NCBI GenBank assembly: GCA_947498065.1
Contig: CANMIS010000004.1
Span: 62,001-126,000 of the forward strand
DNA length: 64,000 nucleotides
Direction: 5' to 3'
Source: an uncultured Erythrobacter sp.
GTDB lineage: Bacteria; Pseudomonadota; Alphaproteobacteria; Sphingomonadales; Sphingomonadaceae
Within the stretch, counting starts at the first letter, position 1, and the number at the start of each line of letters is the position of its first letter. The position numbers were made by a program, and so were the translations under genes. Below the pieces are notes generated by a model, which saw nothing but the letters and a program-made list of their open reading frames with translations, did no database searches and was not told the DNA's origin. Shown in pieces: positions 37,142 through 46,358 of the stretch.

Positions 37142-38692
37142 ATGACCTGGCAATCTGAACTCGAAGAACTGCGCGCACGCGAGGCGATGGCCGAGGAAAT
37201 GGGCGGGCCGGACAAAGTCGCGCGCCAGCATGGCCGGGGCAAGATGGACGCCCGCGCGCGGCTGGCGGCGCTGTGCGATCCCGGCTCTTTCCGCGAAATC
37301 GGCAAGATCTCTGGCGCGGCGCGCTATGACGAAAACGGCGATCTGACCGGCGTCACCCCTGCTCCGTTCCTGTTCGGCAAAGCGACCGTCAATGGCCGCC
37401 CCATCGTCGCGACTGCCGATGATTTCACCATTCGCGGCGGCGCGGCGGATGCGGGCATTTCGCGCAAGATGGTGCAGGCTGAGAAGATGGCGCACGAGCT
37501 GAAGCTGCCGATCGTCAAGATGATCGACGGCACCGGCGGCGGCGGCAGCGTGAAAACCCTGGAGCAGATCGGCGCGACCTATATCCCCGCTGTTCCCGGC
37601 TGGGGCGATGTTGTCGAGAACCTCGACACTGTCCCGGTCGTCGCGCTCGCGCTTGGCCCGACGGCTGGCCTCGGCGCGGCGCGCATTGTCGCCAGCCACT
37701 ACTCGATCATGGTGCGCGGCCTCTCGCAATTGTTCGCCGCTGGCCCTGCCGTGGTGGATGGACTGGGCGAGAGTTACAAGGGCTCCGCCGATCATGCGCG
37801 GGCCAAGGAAGAGCTCGGCGGCGTCGATATTCACACCCGCAACGGTGTGGTTGATGATGAGGTCGCGAGCGAGGCGGAAGCCTTTGCCCGCGCGCGCCAT
37901 TTCCTGAGCTTCATGCCCGAACATGTCGGCCAACACGCGCGCCGCGCGCAGCCGAGCGATCCGGTAGACCGCCGCGAGGAGGCACTGCTGTCGCTGGTCC
38001 CGCGCGATGACAAGCAGGTGTACTCCATGCGCCGCGCGATGGACCTGATCCTGGATACGGGCACGGTGTTTGAAATTGGCAAGAATTGGGGTCGCGCCGC
38101 GATCACCGCGCTTGCCCGGCTCGATGGCTATCCGGTTGCAGTGGTGGCGAGCGATCCGAGCTATCTTGGCGGCAGCTGGGAGGCCAAGACCAGCGAGAAA
38201 GTCGAGCGCTTCGTCAAACTCGCCGATCAATTCCGCCTACCGATCGTGCACCTCGTCGACAATCCCGGCTTTATGATCGGGCGCGAGGCGGAAATGGCGG
38301 GCACGATCCGCTACGGCGTGCAGGCGATGAACGCGATCTATAAGGCCAGCGTCCCGCTCGCCAGCATCGTGATGCGCCGCGCCTATGGAATCGCGGGTAG
38401 CGCGATGAGCAATGCCGACAAATTCCAATATCGCTATTGCTGGCCCTCGGGCGATTGGGGCAGCCTGCCCATCGCTGGCGGATTAGAGGTCGCCTACAAG
38501 TCCGAGCTGGAGGCGGCCGATGATCCCGCCGCCATGCTAGAGGAGATCAAGGCGCGGCTGGACAAGGTTACATCACCTTTCCGCAGCGCTGAACGCTTCA
38601 ATGTCGAGGACATAATCGACCCGCGCGACACGCGGCCGCTCTTGTGCGAATTTGCAGAGCTGGCTTGGCGGCGTCTTAGTAGCGAGGCCTAA
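37142..38692 (+). CDS. Acyl-CoA carboxylase beta (carboxyltransferase) subunit
   Basis: 516 residues from the ATG at 37142; the upstream frame runs through a repeat and is rejected. It has the two crotonase-like halves of a carboxyltransferase, with G-T-G-G-G-G-S-V, G-P-T-A-G-L-G-A-A in the N half and D-N-P-G-F-M-I-G-R-E-A-E and A-Y-G-I-A-G-S-A-M in the C half (acyl-CoA and biotin sites). It moves the carboxyl group from the biotin of the alpha subunit to an acyl-CoA. Its sequence is not that of the best known PccB or MccB, so the substrate is left open. Confidence 0.88.
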   Translation: MTWQSELEELRAREAMAEEMGGPDKVARQHGRGKMDARARLAALCDPGSFREIGKISGAARYDENGDLTGVTPAPFLFGKATVNGRPIVATADDFTIRGGAADAGISRKMVQAEKMAHELKLPIVKMIDGTGGGGSVKTLEQIGATYIPAVPGWGDVVENLDTVPVVALALGPTAGLGAARIVASHYSIMVRGLSQLFAAGPAVVDGLGESYKGSADHARAKEELGGVDIHTRNGVVDDEVASEAEAFARARHFLSFMPEHVGQHARRAQPSDPVDRREEALLSLVPRDDKQVYSMRRAMDLILDTGTVFEIGKNWGRAAITALARLDGYPVAVVASDPSYLGGSWEAKTSEKVERFVKLADQFRLPIVHLVDNPGFMIGREAEMAGTIRYGVQAMNAIYKASVPLASIVMRRAYGIAGSAMSNADKFQYRYCWPSGDWGSLPIAGGLEVAYKSELEAADDPAAMLEEIKARLDKVTSPFRSAERFNVEDIIDPRDTRPLLCEFAELAWRRLSSEA

Positions 38693-38768
38693 CCACCCGC
38701 GCCCTCCACCCTTCCACCCGGAGCCTGCCGGGATACCATCCGGGTGGAAGGGTGGAGGGCGCGGGTGG
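38693..38768. terminator. Perfect 30-bp inverted repeat between convergent genes
   Basis: Arms 38693-38722 and 38739-38768 pair over 30 bases without mismatch around a 16-base loop. It begins right at the carboxyltransferase stop and ends 25 bases before the stop of the MFS gene. There is no T run, so it is not a classical intrinsic terminator, but it could block read-through or exonucleases in both directions. Confidence 0.65.
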
Positions 38769-38793
38769 CTACGGCAAACCCTGAAAAACCAAC

Positions 38794-40053
38794 CTAACTG
38801 CGCATCCCAGCGGGGTAGCGCTGCTGCGCCTGAGGCGGGGTGAACAAGCGCCCCTTTTCGCTGAACAGCACCAGCAGCAGACAGGCAATTCCGCTCGCCA
38901 GTAGAGCCAGCGCGAGAGGCCGCGCGGTCCCATCAAACGCATAGCCGATCATCGCGCCCAAGATCGCCGCCGATGTCATCCGGACAAAGCCATGCGCAGA
39001 GCTGGCCGCGCCTGCGATATGGAAAAACGGGTTCATCGCGATGGATCCGAAATTGCTGCCGATAAAGCCGAGCAGCGCCATGTTGATCGCCATCAAGGTG
39101 ACGAATTGCCACAAACTTTCCTCGCCACCAAAGGCGAACACCACTTGCAGGCCGGCGACCGCGATAAAGGCGAACATCGCCGTATGGCTGACCCGGCGCG
39201 CGCCGAAGCGTTCGACGATGCGCGAGTTTGACCAGCTCGCGACCGCCATGGTGCCAGCGCAAATGCCGAAAACGATCGGGAACAGGTCTGGCCGCCCGAA
39301 CCCATCGCCGATCAATTGCTGCGACGAATTGATGAAGCCGAACAAAGCGCCAAACACCAAAGTGCTGCCAATGACATAGCCGATGACGGAACGCTCGCTA
39401 AGCGCGGTGCCCATATTGCGCGCGATGGTTGCCGCATGGATCGGCTGGCGATTTTCAGGCGCGAGGCTTTCTGGCAGGCGGAAATAGACCCAGCTGCCTA
39501 TGAAAATGCCCTGCAATGCCATGGCGGCAAAGATCATCCGCCAATCGCCAACTTTCAGGATCAGCTCCCCGATGCTGGGCGCAATCGCCGGGACCATCAG
39601 GAAGATCACGAAGATCAGGCTCATCATGCGCGCCATTTTGTCGCCGCCCACCCGGTCGCGAATGATCGCCGGGGGCAGCGCGACAATGCCTGCGGCAAAG
39701 AACCCGGCGGCCGCGCGCACGGCCAGCAATTGCTCATATGTGGTGACCATGGCGCAGGCGACCGCGAGCAATATGTAGATCACAATCGCTGTGAGCAGCA
39801 CAGGACGCCGCCCATATCGGTCGGCCAATGCGCCAGGCACCAGCGCGCCAATACCCGCCGTCAGCAGGTAAATGCCGATCACAAATTGCCGGTCATTGCC
39901 CTCCACTCCAAGATCGAGCGCCATCTCATCAAGCGCTGGCAACATCGCGTCGATCCCAAAGGCCTGCAATGCCATCAGGAGCGCCATCAGCCAGATTAGC
40001 TCGGTCTCGCCGATCGGTTTCGTCGGGGCAGGAGTGATCGTGGCTGGAATCAT
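38794..40053 (-). CDS. MFS drug exporter, Bcr/CflA type
   Basis: About 419 residues from the ATG at 40053, after a G-rich site; the frame to 40113 adds a non-membranous stretch. Twelve membrane helices are expected for this DHA1 family. The loop 2-3 signature G-A-L-A-D-R-Y-G-R-R-P-V-L and the helix 5 motif are in place, as is the opening D-A-M-L-P-A-L segment in helix 1 typical of Bcr/CflA proteins. It should export drugs or metabolites by proton antiport across the inner membrane. Confidence 0.9.
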   Translation of the reverse strand: MIPATITPAPTKPIGETELIWLMALLMALQAFGIDAMLPALDEMALDLGVEGNDRQFVIGIYLLTAGIGALVPGALADRYGRRPVLLTAIVIYILLAVACAMVTTYEQLLAVRAAAGFFAAGIVALPPAIIRDRVGGDKMARMMSLIFVIFLMVPAIAPSIGELILKVGDWRMIFAAMALQGIFIGSWVYFRLPESLAPENRQPIHAATIARNMGTALSERSVIGYVIGSTLVFGALFGFINSSQQLIGDGFGRPDLFPIVFGICAGTMAVASWSNSRIVERFGARRVSHTAMFAFIAVAGLQVVFAFGGEESLWQFVTLMAINMALLGFIGSNFGSIAMNPFFHIAGAASSAHGFVRMTSAAILGAMIGYAFDGTARPLALALLASGIACLLLVLFSEKGRLFTPPQAQQRYPAGMRS

Positions 40054-40190
40054 GCCCGCCCTTTGCCCGCCGGACAGTTTGATAGCCACTGTTCTTTTCG
40101 CATTTGCACACAATGTTCGGCCAGCGGTGATGTTCCTGCATCACGCAGATTTGGTTTCTTTAATGAGGGCAAGCGGCTATTTTGCGTCGC

Positions 40191-41315
40191 ATGTCCGATC
40201 CGGCATCCTCTGATCCTAACGGCGGCGAAGAAGCCGCTGGCCTGCGCAAGATCATCCATGTCGATATGGATGCGTTCTTTGCCAGCGTGGAGCAGCGCGA
40301 TCATCCCGAGCTGCACGGGAAACCGGTGGCGGTGGGCGGCTCTGGCGGGCGCGGCGTTGTTGCGGCAGCCAGCTATGAAGCACGCAAGTTCGGCGTGCGC
40401 AGCGCCATGCCATCGGTCACGGCCAAGCGGCTGTGCCCCGATCTCATCTTCGTGCGACACCGCTTTGATGCCTATAAAGAGGCCAGCCGGACGATCCGCA
40501 AAGTGTTTGAGCATCACACGCCGCATGTCGAACCGCTTAGCCTGGACGAGGCCTATCTTGATGTAACCGAGGATCGGCTCGGCATTGGGTCGGCCACGCG
40601 GATCGCTCAGCTGATCCGGCAAGAGATCAAGGCCAAGACCGAGCTGACCGCCAGCGCGGGCATTTCGTACAACAAATTCCTCGCCAAGATTGCGAGCGAT
40701 CAGAACAAGCCCGATGGCATGTGCGTGATCCGGCCGGGCGAAGGCGCGGACTTTGTAGCTGGCCTGCCGATCCGACGGTTTCACGGGGTTGGGCCAAAGG
40801 CGGAGGAGAAGATGAAGCGCTTTGGCATAGCGACCGGCGCGGATTTGGCCGCCAAAGACATCACGTTCCTACGCGAGAATTTTGGCAGCTTTGCTGATTA
40901 TCTCTACCGCGCCGCACGCGGCATCGACCTGCGGCCCGTGCGCGCTCACCGGGAGCGCAAATCGGTTGGCGGAGAGCGAACTTTCAGCGAGGATATCTCC
41001 AGCGGCGCGCAATTGCGCGAGACCCTGGCCAATATCACTGACATCGTGTGGGAGCGGATTGAGAACGCCAAGGCGCGCGGGCGCACGGTGACGCTGAAGA
41101 TGAAATACACCGATTTTCAGTCGATGACGCGTTCCAGGTCTTTGCCCGATTGGGTGGCGGGTAAAGAAGAATTTGCAGAGATCGGTAGGGAACTGCTCGA
41201 TGGGGCCTTGCCCTTAAGGCTGCCAATCCGATTGATGGGGCTGACCCTGTCAAATCTGGAAGGTGTAGAAGACAAATCGCCGCCCAAGGACACGGCGCAA
41301 TTGTCGCTGCTTTAG
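40191..41315 (+). CDS. dinB: DNA polymerase IV (Y family)
   Basis: 374 residues from the ATG at 40191; a TTG three codons earlier is possible. The catalytic carboxylates are in H-V-D-M-D-A-F-F-A-S and S-L-D-E-A-Y-L-D-V. The little finger is complete, and the C-terminus ends in Q-L-S-L-L, a beta-clamp binding peptide. Pol IV carries out translesion synthesis past minor-groove adducts. The gene is divergent from the MFS gene and no LexA box was identified by eye. Confidence 0.95.
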   Translation: MSDPASSDPNGGEEAAGLRKIIHVDMDAFFASVEQRDHPELHGKPVAVGGSGGRGVVAAASYEARKFGVRSAMPSVTAKRLCPDLIFVRHRFDAYKEASRTIRKVFEHHTPHVEPLSLDEAYLDVTEDRLGIGSATRIAQLIRQEIKAKTELTASAGISYNKFLAKIASDQNKPDGMCVIRPGEGADFVAGLPIRRFHGVGPKAEEKMKRFGIATGADLAAKDITFLRENFGSFADYLYRAARGIDLRPVRAHRERKSVGGERTFSEDISSGAQLRETLANITDIVWERIENAKARGRTVTLKMKYTDFQSMTRSRSLPDWVAGKEEFAEIGRELLDGALPLRLPIRLMGLTLSNLEGVEDKSPPKDTAQLSLL

Positions 41316-41809
41316 CCAGCGTTCGGGCTGCCAGTGCCCTTTTTCGCGCGCCAAAACTCCAGCCGCGCTCGGGTTCGCTCGTTCAGCGGTTCGGGAAGGG
41401 AATGCAGCGGGAAGAAGCGCGCCTCCAGCACCTCGCGCTGGTCCGGTTGCGGATGGTCATCGCAAATGGCCGTGAAGAGATAGGCCGTGTGCGGTGCGCC
41501 TGACATGACCTCGTCGATTGTCCCGATGAGGGTAACAGAGCTGAGCTTCAGCCCCAGCTCCTCATGCACTTCGCGCAGCGCCGCTTCGCCAGCGTCTTCG
41601 CTCTTGCCCATGCCCCCGCCTGGCAGCGCCCAGCCCTGCGGCCCGTAGCTGTGCCGCAACAGCAGCAAATTGCCATTAAAGTCAGTGATGATCACCGAGC
41701 AGCCAGCCAGCGGCTGTTTCGTCAGCCCGCGCCAACGATGCCGCACCCTATGCGCCAGCGGCAGCGCCGCCCGGTGGAGCGCAGCAGGTATCAGTGCGGT
41801 CAGCTTCAT
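41312..41809 (-). CDS. NUDIX hydrolase
   Basis: 165 residues. The Nudix box is complete: G-G-G-M-G-K-S-E-D-A-G-E, then R-E-V-H-E-E-L-G-L, giving GX5EX7REUXEEXGU. It hydrolyses a nucleoside diphosphate linked to another group; the substrate is unknown. Its ATG overlaps the stop of pgl (ATGA), so the two are coupled. It is convergent with dinB, overlapping its last bases. Confidence 0.9.
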   Translation of the reverse strand: MKLTALIPAALHRAALPLAHRVRHRWRGLTKQPLAGCSVIITDFNGNLLLLRHSYGPQGWALPGGGMGKSEDAGEAALREVHEELGLKLSSVTLIGTIDEVMSGAPHTAYLFTAICDDHPQPDQREVLEARFFPLHSLPEPLNERTRARLEFWRAKKGTGSPNAG

Positions 41810-42444
41810 GCGAAACAGGTTAGCGTCTGCTCGCCCGCTGCGCCAATCAAACGTGCAACCGGTAGGTTGTGCTCACCGGCAAGGGCGGCCTCAAACACAG
41901 CGCGCTTGTCCGCCGAGCCGCCGAGCGTAAACATCAACTGCCCGCTGTTGAGCAAAGCAGGAATGGTCAGAGTAATGCGATCAAATGGAGCCTCTGGCGG
42001 CAAGGGATCGGGCGTCAGGCGGCGGATCAACTGCGCGTCGTCCGTCTGCGGATCAGTGTTCGGGAACAGTGACGCAATGTGCCCGTCGGCCCCCATCCCA
42101 AGCCACGCGAGTGCGAAATGCGGCGGTTCCTGCGTATCTGGTAGAGCAACCACCTGCGCACCAACAGGCTCAAAAATAGCGCGCAATTTTCCAGTGTTGG
42201 AGGCCGCATGATCCTCGGCCACGATCCGGTCGTCATTGGGCCACACGATAATGCGCGACCAATCGAGCGGATGGCGAACCAACGCTTCGAATATCGGGAA
42301 AGGAGTTGAACCACCGGGTACGGTGATCGAAATTGCCAAGTCGCCAGCATCATGGAGCTTGGATGCCAGTGCATCGCTGAGCTGGGCGGCTACAAATTCA
42401 GCGACTGCCTCAGGCGCGGCGTCATCAATGATGTGTGTTTTCAT
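41806..42444 (-). CDS. pgl: 6-phosphogluconolactonase
   Basis: 212 residues from the ATG at 42444, behind GGGTGGG; the longer frame crosses the upstream terminator. The SOL/DevB-type signature runs from G-G-S-T-P (sugar-phosphate loop) to G-M-G-A-D-G-H-I-A-S-L-F-P with the catalytic His. It hydrolyses 6-phosphogluconolactone in the oxidative pentose phosphate or Entner-Doudoroff route. It is somewhat short for the family. zwf and edd are not in this window. Confidence 0.88.
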   Translation of the reverse strand: MKTHIIDDAAPEAVAEFVAAQLSDALASKLHDAGDLAISITVPGGSTPFPIFEALVRHPLDWSRIIVWPNDDRIVAEDHAASNTGKLRAIFEPVGAQVVALPDTQEPPHFALAWLGMGADGHIASLFPNTDPQTDDAQLIRRLTPDPLPPEAPFDRITLTIPALLNSGQLMFTLGGSADKRAVFEAALAGEHNLPVARLIGAAGEQTLTCFA

Positions 42445-42458
42445 CCCACCCGCATAGC

Positions 42459-42491
42459 AAAAGGGCCGCCTCCGGCTAGCGGAAACGGCCC
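42459..42491 (-). terminator. Likely terminator downstream of dps
   Basis: On the minus strand a stem GGGCCG/CGGCCC with an inner TCCG/CGGA helix is followed by CTTTTG. It separates dps from pgl, whose start lies 15 bases on. Confidence 0.6.
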
Positions 42492-42570
42492 ATTGCATAT
42501 GTATTCTTAGACAATGCCGGACTGGATAACGTCTGCTCCAAAAATGACGCCAGCCCGATCTTGTTCGAGA

Positions 42571-43032
42571 TTACTGCAAGATGGAATTCAGGAACCAGAC
42601 GCGTTCTTCGGCCATGTCGGTCCAATCGTCGATCAGACCGTCGGTCGCGTTGTCACCTGCCTGCTCGGCGGTGTCCTTCATCGCCTTCAGACGGCTGACC
42701 ATCGTCGCGTTATCATCGCGCAGTTCGGTGATCATATCCTCGGCGGTCAACGTCGTGGTGTCTTGGTTTTTGACCTGCGTGTGCTGAGCAATCATGCCAA
42801 TTGAGGTAATCGTGTCGCCGCCCAGTTTGCGGGCGCGCTCACCAATCGCATCGATTTGGTCGCGAATTTCGATGGCTTGCTCGTCAAACAATACGTGCAG
42901 ATCGCGGAAACGCGGGCCCTTCACGTGCCAGTGAAAGTTCTTGGTCTTTACGTAGAGCGCGAAGTGGTCGGCCAGCAGACCATTGATGGCGGATACCATT
43001 GCGGTAGTTGAAGTGTTGTTTGGGTCGAGCAT
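42571..43032 (-). CDS. dps: Dps-type ferritin-like DNA-binding protein
   Basis: 153 residues from the ATG at 43032 behind AGGAG; the extra N-terminal codons of the longer frame are rejected. The ferroxidase signature is present: N-F-H-W-H-V-K-G-P-R-F near residue 37, then F-D-E-Q-A. Dps assembles into dodecamers that oxidise ferrous iron with peroxide and protect DNA in stationary phase. The N-terminus is short and not strongly basic, so DNA binding is not certain. Confidence 0.92.
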   Translation of the reverse strand: MLDPNNTSTTAMVSAINGLLADHFALYVKTKNFHWHVKGPRFRDLHVLFDEQAIEIRDQIDAIGERARKLGGDTITSIGMIAQHTQVKNQDTTTLTAEDMITELRDDNATMVSRLKAMKDTAEQAGDNATDGLIDDWTDMAEERVWFLNSILQ

Positions 43033-43163
43033 TGGGGGGCTCTCCTGTTCTCGTGTTGGGCGCCTGAATATGTTCGCGGCGCGTCGAAAAGCTACACCCA
43101 ATCAATGACTAAGGTCGGCGATCGGTTCCAAGAAAATTGAGATTGCAGGATTATTCGGGTCAA

Positions 43164-43727
43164 TTAGAGGAACGTGAAACGAGCGTTCAAACCAATCACC
43201 AAAGCCGCAACAATCAAACAAAGGGCCAGTGCAAACCGGATCGTGCGCAGCGGAAAACGCTGCAATTGCGCAAATCCAAGCGTCCAGCCGAGAGCAATCG
43301 CCGCGGTCCCGCCAATCGCCCCTCCAATAAAGGCCGTGGTCGGATAGACCGCCTCCGCCGCGAGCGCGAAGATCGCAAAGCGCGCCGCATCCCCGATCTG
43401 ACGCGCCAATAACACAGCGCCAATCGCGATATAGGAGCGGGTAGGCTCCTTCATCGGTTTGGCTTTGACCCGCCAGCACAGCTCGAACGCAGCGATGGAA
43501 AGCGCGAACGCGACCAGCATATCGGCGGCGCGCGGGGGCAGGATCGCGGCCATGGTCGATCCGGCATAAGCCATCACGCCTGCGCTCATCACCGCGCACG
43601 CAGCGCCCGCGATCAGCAAGCCGACATTGCGCTCCTGCACTTCAGAAAATTGCGCAATGATAAGCTGATCGCGCCCGCCCAGCGCAATCGCGAACACCAG
43701 CAGCATAGCAAAGAGAAACGAGTCCAT
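43164..43727 (-). CDS. Six-helix membrane protein, possibly GDT1/UPF0016-like
   Basis: 187 residues, six predicted membrane helices in two halves. The start of helix 1 (A-L-G-G-R-D-Q-L) and of helix 4 (A-R-Q-I-G-D-A-A-R-F) sit where UPF0016 cation transporters carry E-x-G-D-K/R-S/T. Both copies lack the acidic residue at the first position, so ion exchange as in GDT1 or MneA is doubtful. The assignment is tentative. The gene is monocistronic. Confidence 0.5.
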   Translation of the reverse strand: MDSFLFAMLLVFAIALGGRDQLIIAQFSEVQERNVGLLIAGAACAVMSAGVMAYAGSTMAAILPPRAADMLVAFALSIAAFELCWRVKAKPMKEPTRSYIAIGAVLLARQIGDAARFAIFALAAEAVYPTTAFIGGAIGGTAAIALGWTLGFAQLQRFPLRTIRFALALCLIVAALVIGLNARFTFL

Positions 43728-43811
43728 CGCCCCGCCCTAGCTATGCCGCTGCGGTTTCGCCAGCCAGTGTTCTGCCCGACTGCGAGCCGGGGCCAGTGAG
43801 CCAAGGCTCAC

Positions 43812-45260
43812 TTAAGCAGCGAGTGGGACGCCTTCTTTGTCTTGGTCCTTCTCGCTGACCTTGCCGCTCAGCTCGAAGCGCTCAACCGCCTCGCTCAGCG
43901 TTCCAGCCTCTCCCGCAAGCGACCTTGCGGCGGCTGTGCATTGCTCGGCCATGGCTGCGTTCTGCTGAGTTGACTGATCCATCACGGCAACCGTCTCATT
44001 GATTTGCGACAACCTGCTCGCCTGGACCAGAGTGGATTCTGCAATGCTCTCAATCGAGCTGCGCAATTCATCGACGCTGTCGGAGATCTTCGCGAAGGAA
44101 TCCCCGCTGCGATTGACGAGGTCAACGCCGGTGGAAACCTGCTCCGTGCTCTGTGTGACCAGCGCTTTGATCTCATCGGCGCTCTCAGTGCAGCGCTGCG
44201 CCAAGGCTCTGACCTCGTTGGCAACCACGGCAAAGCCTTTGCCAGTTTCGCCAGCGCGCGCGGCCTCTACCCCGGCGTTAAGCGCCAGCAGGTTGGTCTG
44301 GAATGCGATGGAATCAATGACGGAAATGATCGTGTTGATTTCTTCGGAAGACTTCTCAATCTCCCCCATCGCCGTGATCGCCCGGGCAACGACATCGCGG
44401 CCCGTCCGCGCATTTTCATGAGCCGAGGCAATGGTTTGCCCGGCCTCGCTCGTTGTATCAACCGCCTGCTCCAAGTGTTTGTTCGCATTGGCAATCGCCT
44501 CGGCGGTCTCTTCCAGATTGGCCGCTTGCTGCTCGGTTCGCTGGGCCAAATCATCAGAAGCAGATCGGATCTCGCTGGAGCCGGTCAGCATGGAATCCAC
44601 CCCGGTGATCACCGTGCCCAGCGTGCTGCGCAGCGCATCGACGGTGGCGTTAAAATCGCCCTGCACCTTGCTGTATTCCGGCGGCAAGTCGTCCACTCTG
44701 ACGGTTAGATCACCTGCGGCCAGCGCCTCCAAGGCGGTGCCCAATTTGCCGCTGACGATAGAGCGCATTTTCTCCTCAGAGTCGACAAAGTAGCCGGACA
44801 GCGCGAGATCGATATCGAGCAACGAGACCTTGATCAGCGAGACCAACTGCTGCGCCTTTGCCCGGCGCCATGGCAGATAGCGGGTCCAACCCGGAGCGAT
44901 AATGGCCATCACCAATTCTTCCAGGATCAGCGCATAGCCGCCGACATACCATTTCGGCTCCAGCCCGATGCGCGCATGAACTGCGCCAATTTTGACCGCG
45001 CGCTCGTGGAATTCCTGCTCAACGCCATCACGGAACACGCCGGTCCAATGGTCGTCCTGCAATTTCTTGGCGCGGTCCATATGCTCTGGCCCGCCGAAGA
45101 ATGATGCCAGCTCCGGACGCTCCTTAATGACGGAATAGAACCGCTCCATCGCACGCGGCATCGCCCGCTTGAGCGCCCTGGAAACGCCGCCAAAGCCAGC
45201 GCCTCGGCCGCGCTCCATAGCGTAATATTGGAGCCGTTCGTTTAACTCATCTTCAGGCAC
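43812..45260 (-). CDS. Globin-coupled chemotaxis sensor (HemAT-like)
   Basis: 482 residues without a membrane segment, so a soluble receptor. Residues about 1-165 fit the sensor-globin fold: F-Y-S-V-I and L-A-S-F-F-G in the distal part, then [10 protein letters not shown] with His95 as the likely proximal haem ligand, and W-Y-V-G-G-Y. A coiled-coil signalling domain fills 170-470, with tip sequence [13 protein letters not shown] and [11 protein letters not shown]. It should sense oxygen or related gases and signal through CheA/CheW. It is unrelated by position to the receptor at 11466-12848. Confidence 0.9.
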   Translation of the reverse strand: MPEDELNERLQYYAMERGRGAGFGGVSRALKRAMPRAMERFYSVIKERPELASFFGGPEHMDRAKKLQDDHWTGVFRDGVEQEFHERAVKIGAVHARIGLEPKWYVGGYALILEELVMAIIAPGWTRYLPWRRAKAQQLVSLIKVSLLDIDLALSGYFVDSEEKMRSIVSGKLGTALEALAAGDLTVRVDDLPPEYSKVQGDFNATVDALRSTLGTVITGVDSMLTGSSEIRSASDDLAQRTEQQAANLEETAEAIANANKHLEQAVDTTSEAGQTIASAHENARTGRDVVARAITAMGEIEKSSEEINTIISVIDSIAFQTNLLALNAGVEAARAGETGKGFAVVANEVRALAQRCTESADEIKALVTQSTEQVSTGVDLVNRSGDSFAKISDSVDELRSSIESIAESTLVQASRLSQINETVAVMDQSTQQNAAMAEQCTAAARSLAGEAGTLSEAVERFELSGKVSEKDQDKEGVPLAA

Positions 45261-45471
45261 AGGCCGCTCCGTGGTCTCTCGTGTTGCGAAGGGTATCGAA
45301 AGCCGGAATTCTCCGGCGTCATCCTTCGGACTTAGACCGCTGAGATTTCCAAGCCGTCTTGCGACCCTAAGGATGACTACGGGTCAGCTGGCCCCAATTC
45401 AGCGCTGTTCTTGCGCGCGGGCATGGCTGCGTACAATGTGGTCCGCGACAAAAGACAAGCAGGGAGAGCAC

Positions 45472-46266
45472 ATGAAACTGACACAAGGTATGGCCGCGGT
45501 TGTAACGGGCGGCGCATCGGGTTTGGGCCGGGCAAGCGCGGCGGCCTTGGCCCAGGCCGGGCTGACAGTCGCGATTTTCGACATCAATGACGAAGACGGT
45601 GAGGCGCATGCAAAGGCGATTGGCGGCACCTTCCACCATGTCGACATCATGGACGAGGCCTCTGTCGAGGCAGGCTTTGCCGCCGCGCGCGGCGCCAATG
45701 GCCAAGAGCGCGTCACCGTGCACTGCGCGATGGCATCGCGGCGCGGCAAAACCATCGGCTGGGACAAGGAAAAGGGCGGATATAAGCGCCTCTCCACCGA
45801 GGATTATGAGTTCGGCGCGCAGGGCATTCTGGTCGCGAGCTACCGGGTGGCGAGCATCTCTGCGCTGGGCATGGCTAACGCCGAACCCGTGAACGACGAT
45901 GGAGAGCGCGGCTCCATCACCCTCACCGCCAGCGTCGCGGCGCAAGACGGCCAGATCGGCCAAACAATCTATGGCTCCTGCAAATCCGGCGTGAACGGCA
46001 TGGTCCTGCCCATGGCGCGTGATCTGATGGATCTGGGCATCCGGGTGAACTCGGTCATGCCGGGGATTTTCGCGACACCGCTGATGCTGGGTATGAAGGA
46101 TCGCAATCCGCAAATGTGGGATCAGCTGAACGCCAGCGTCCCCTTCCCCAAGCGCCTGGGTGAGCCAGAGGAATTTGCCTCGCTGATCGTCGAGATCGCT
46201 CGCAACACTTATATCAATGGCCACCAATTCCGCTTGGACGGCGCAATACGCATGCCGCCGAAATAG
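45472..46266 (+). CDS. Short-chain dehydrogenase (3-hydroxyacyl-CoA dehydrogenase type II-like)
   Basis: 264 residues from the ATG at 45472 behind GGGAGAG. NAD motif T-G-G-A-S-G-L-G, catalytic Ser in T-A-S-V-A and Tyr/Lys in Y-G-S-C-K are present. The C-terminal F-P-K-R-L-G-E-P-E-E-F-A-S-L segment is typical of HSD17B10-like dehydrogenases of fatty-acid and isoleucine breakdown. An enoyl-CoA hydratase gene follows, which supports acyl-CoA catabolism. Upstream (45319-45377) a GTCATCCTT/AAGGATGAC inverted repeat is visible. Confidence 0.88.
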   Translation: MKLTQGMAAVVTGGASGLGRASAAALAQAGLTVAIFDINDEDGEAHAKAIGGTFHHVDIMDEASVEAGFAAARGANGQERVTVHCAMASRRGKTIGWDKEKGGYKRLSTEDYEFGAQGILVASYRVASISALGMANAEPVNDDGERGSITLTASVAAQDGQIGQTIYGSCKSGVNGMVLPMARDLMDLGIRVNSVMPGIFATPLMLGMKDRNPQMWDQLNASVPFPKRLGEPEEFASLIVEIARNTYINGHQFRLDGAIRMPPK

Positions 46267-46358
46267 GTTTGATCCATCAGCGGCAGGCCGACTGAGCTTG
46301 CGAGCGGGCAGAACCTGCGCCAAGGACAATCGCGAAACCGCATTCAGGAACCGACCCA

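Noticed and set aside
37019..38230. 403-codon minus-strand frame opposite the carboxyltransferase gene
   Set aside because: Antisense shadow of a conserved gene in high-GC DNA; composition typical of such shadows and no ribosome binding site.
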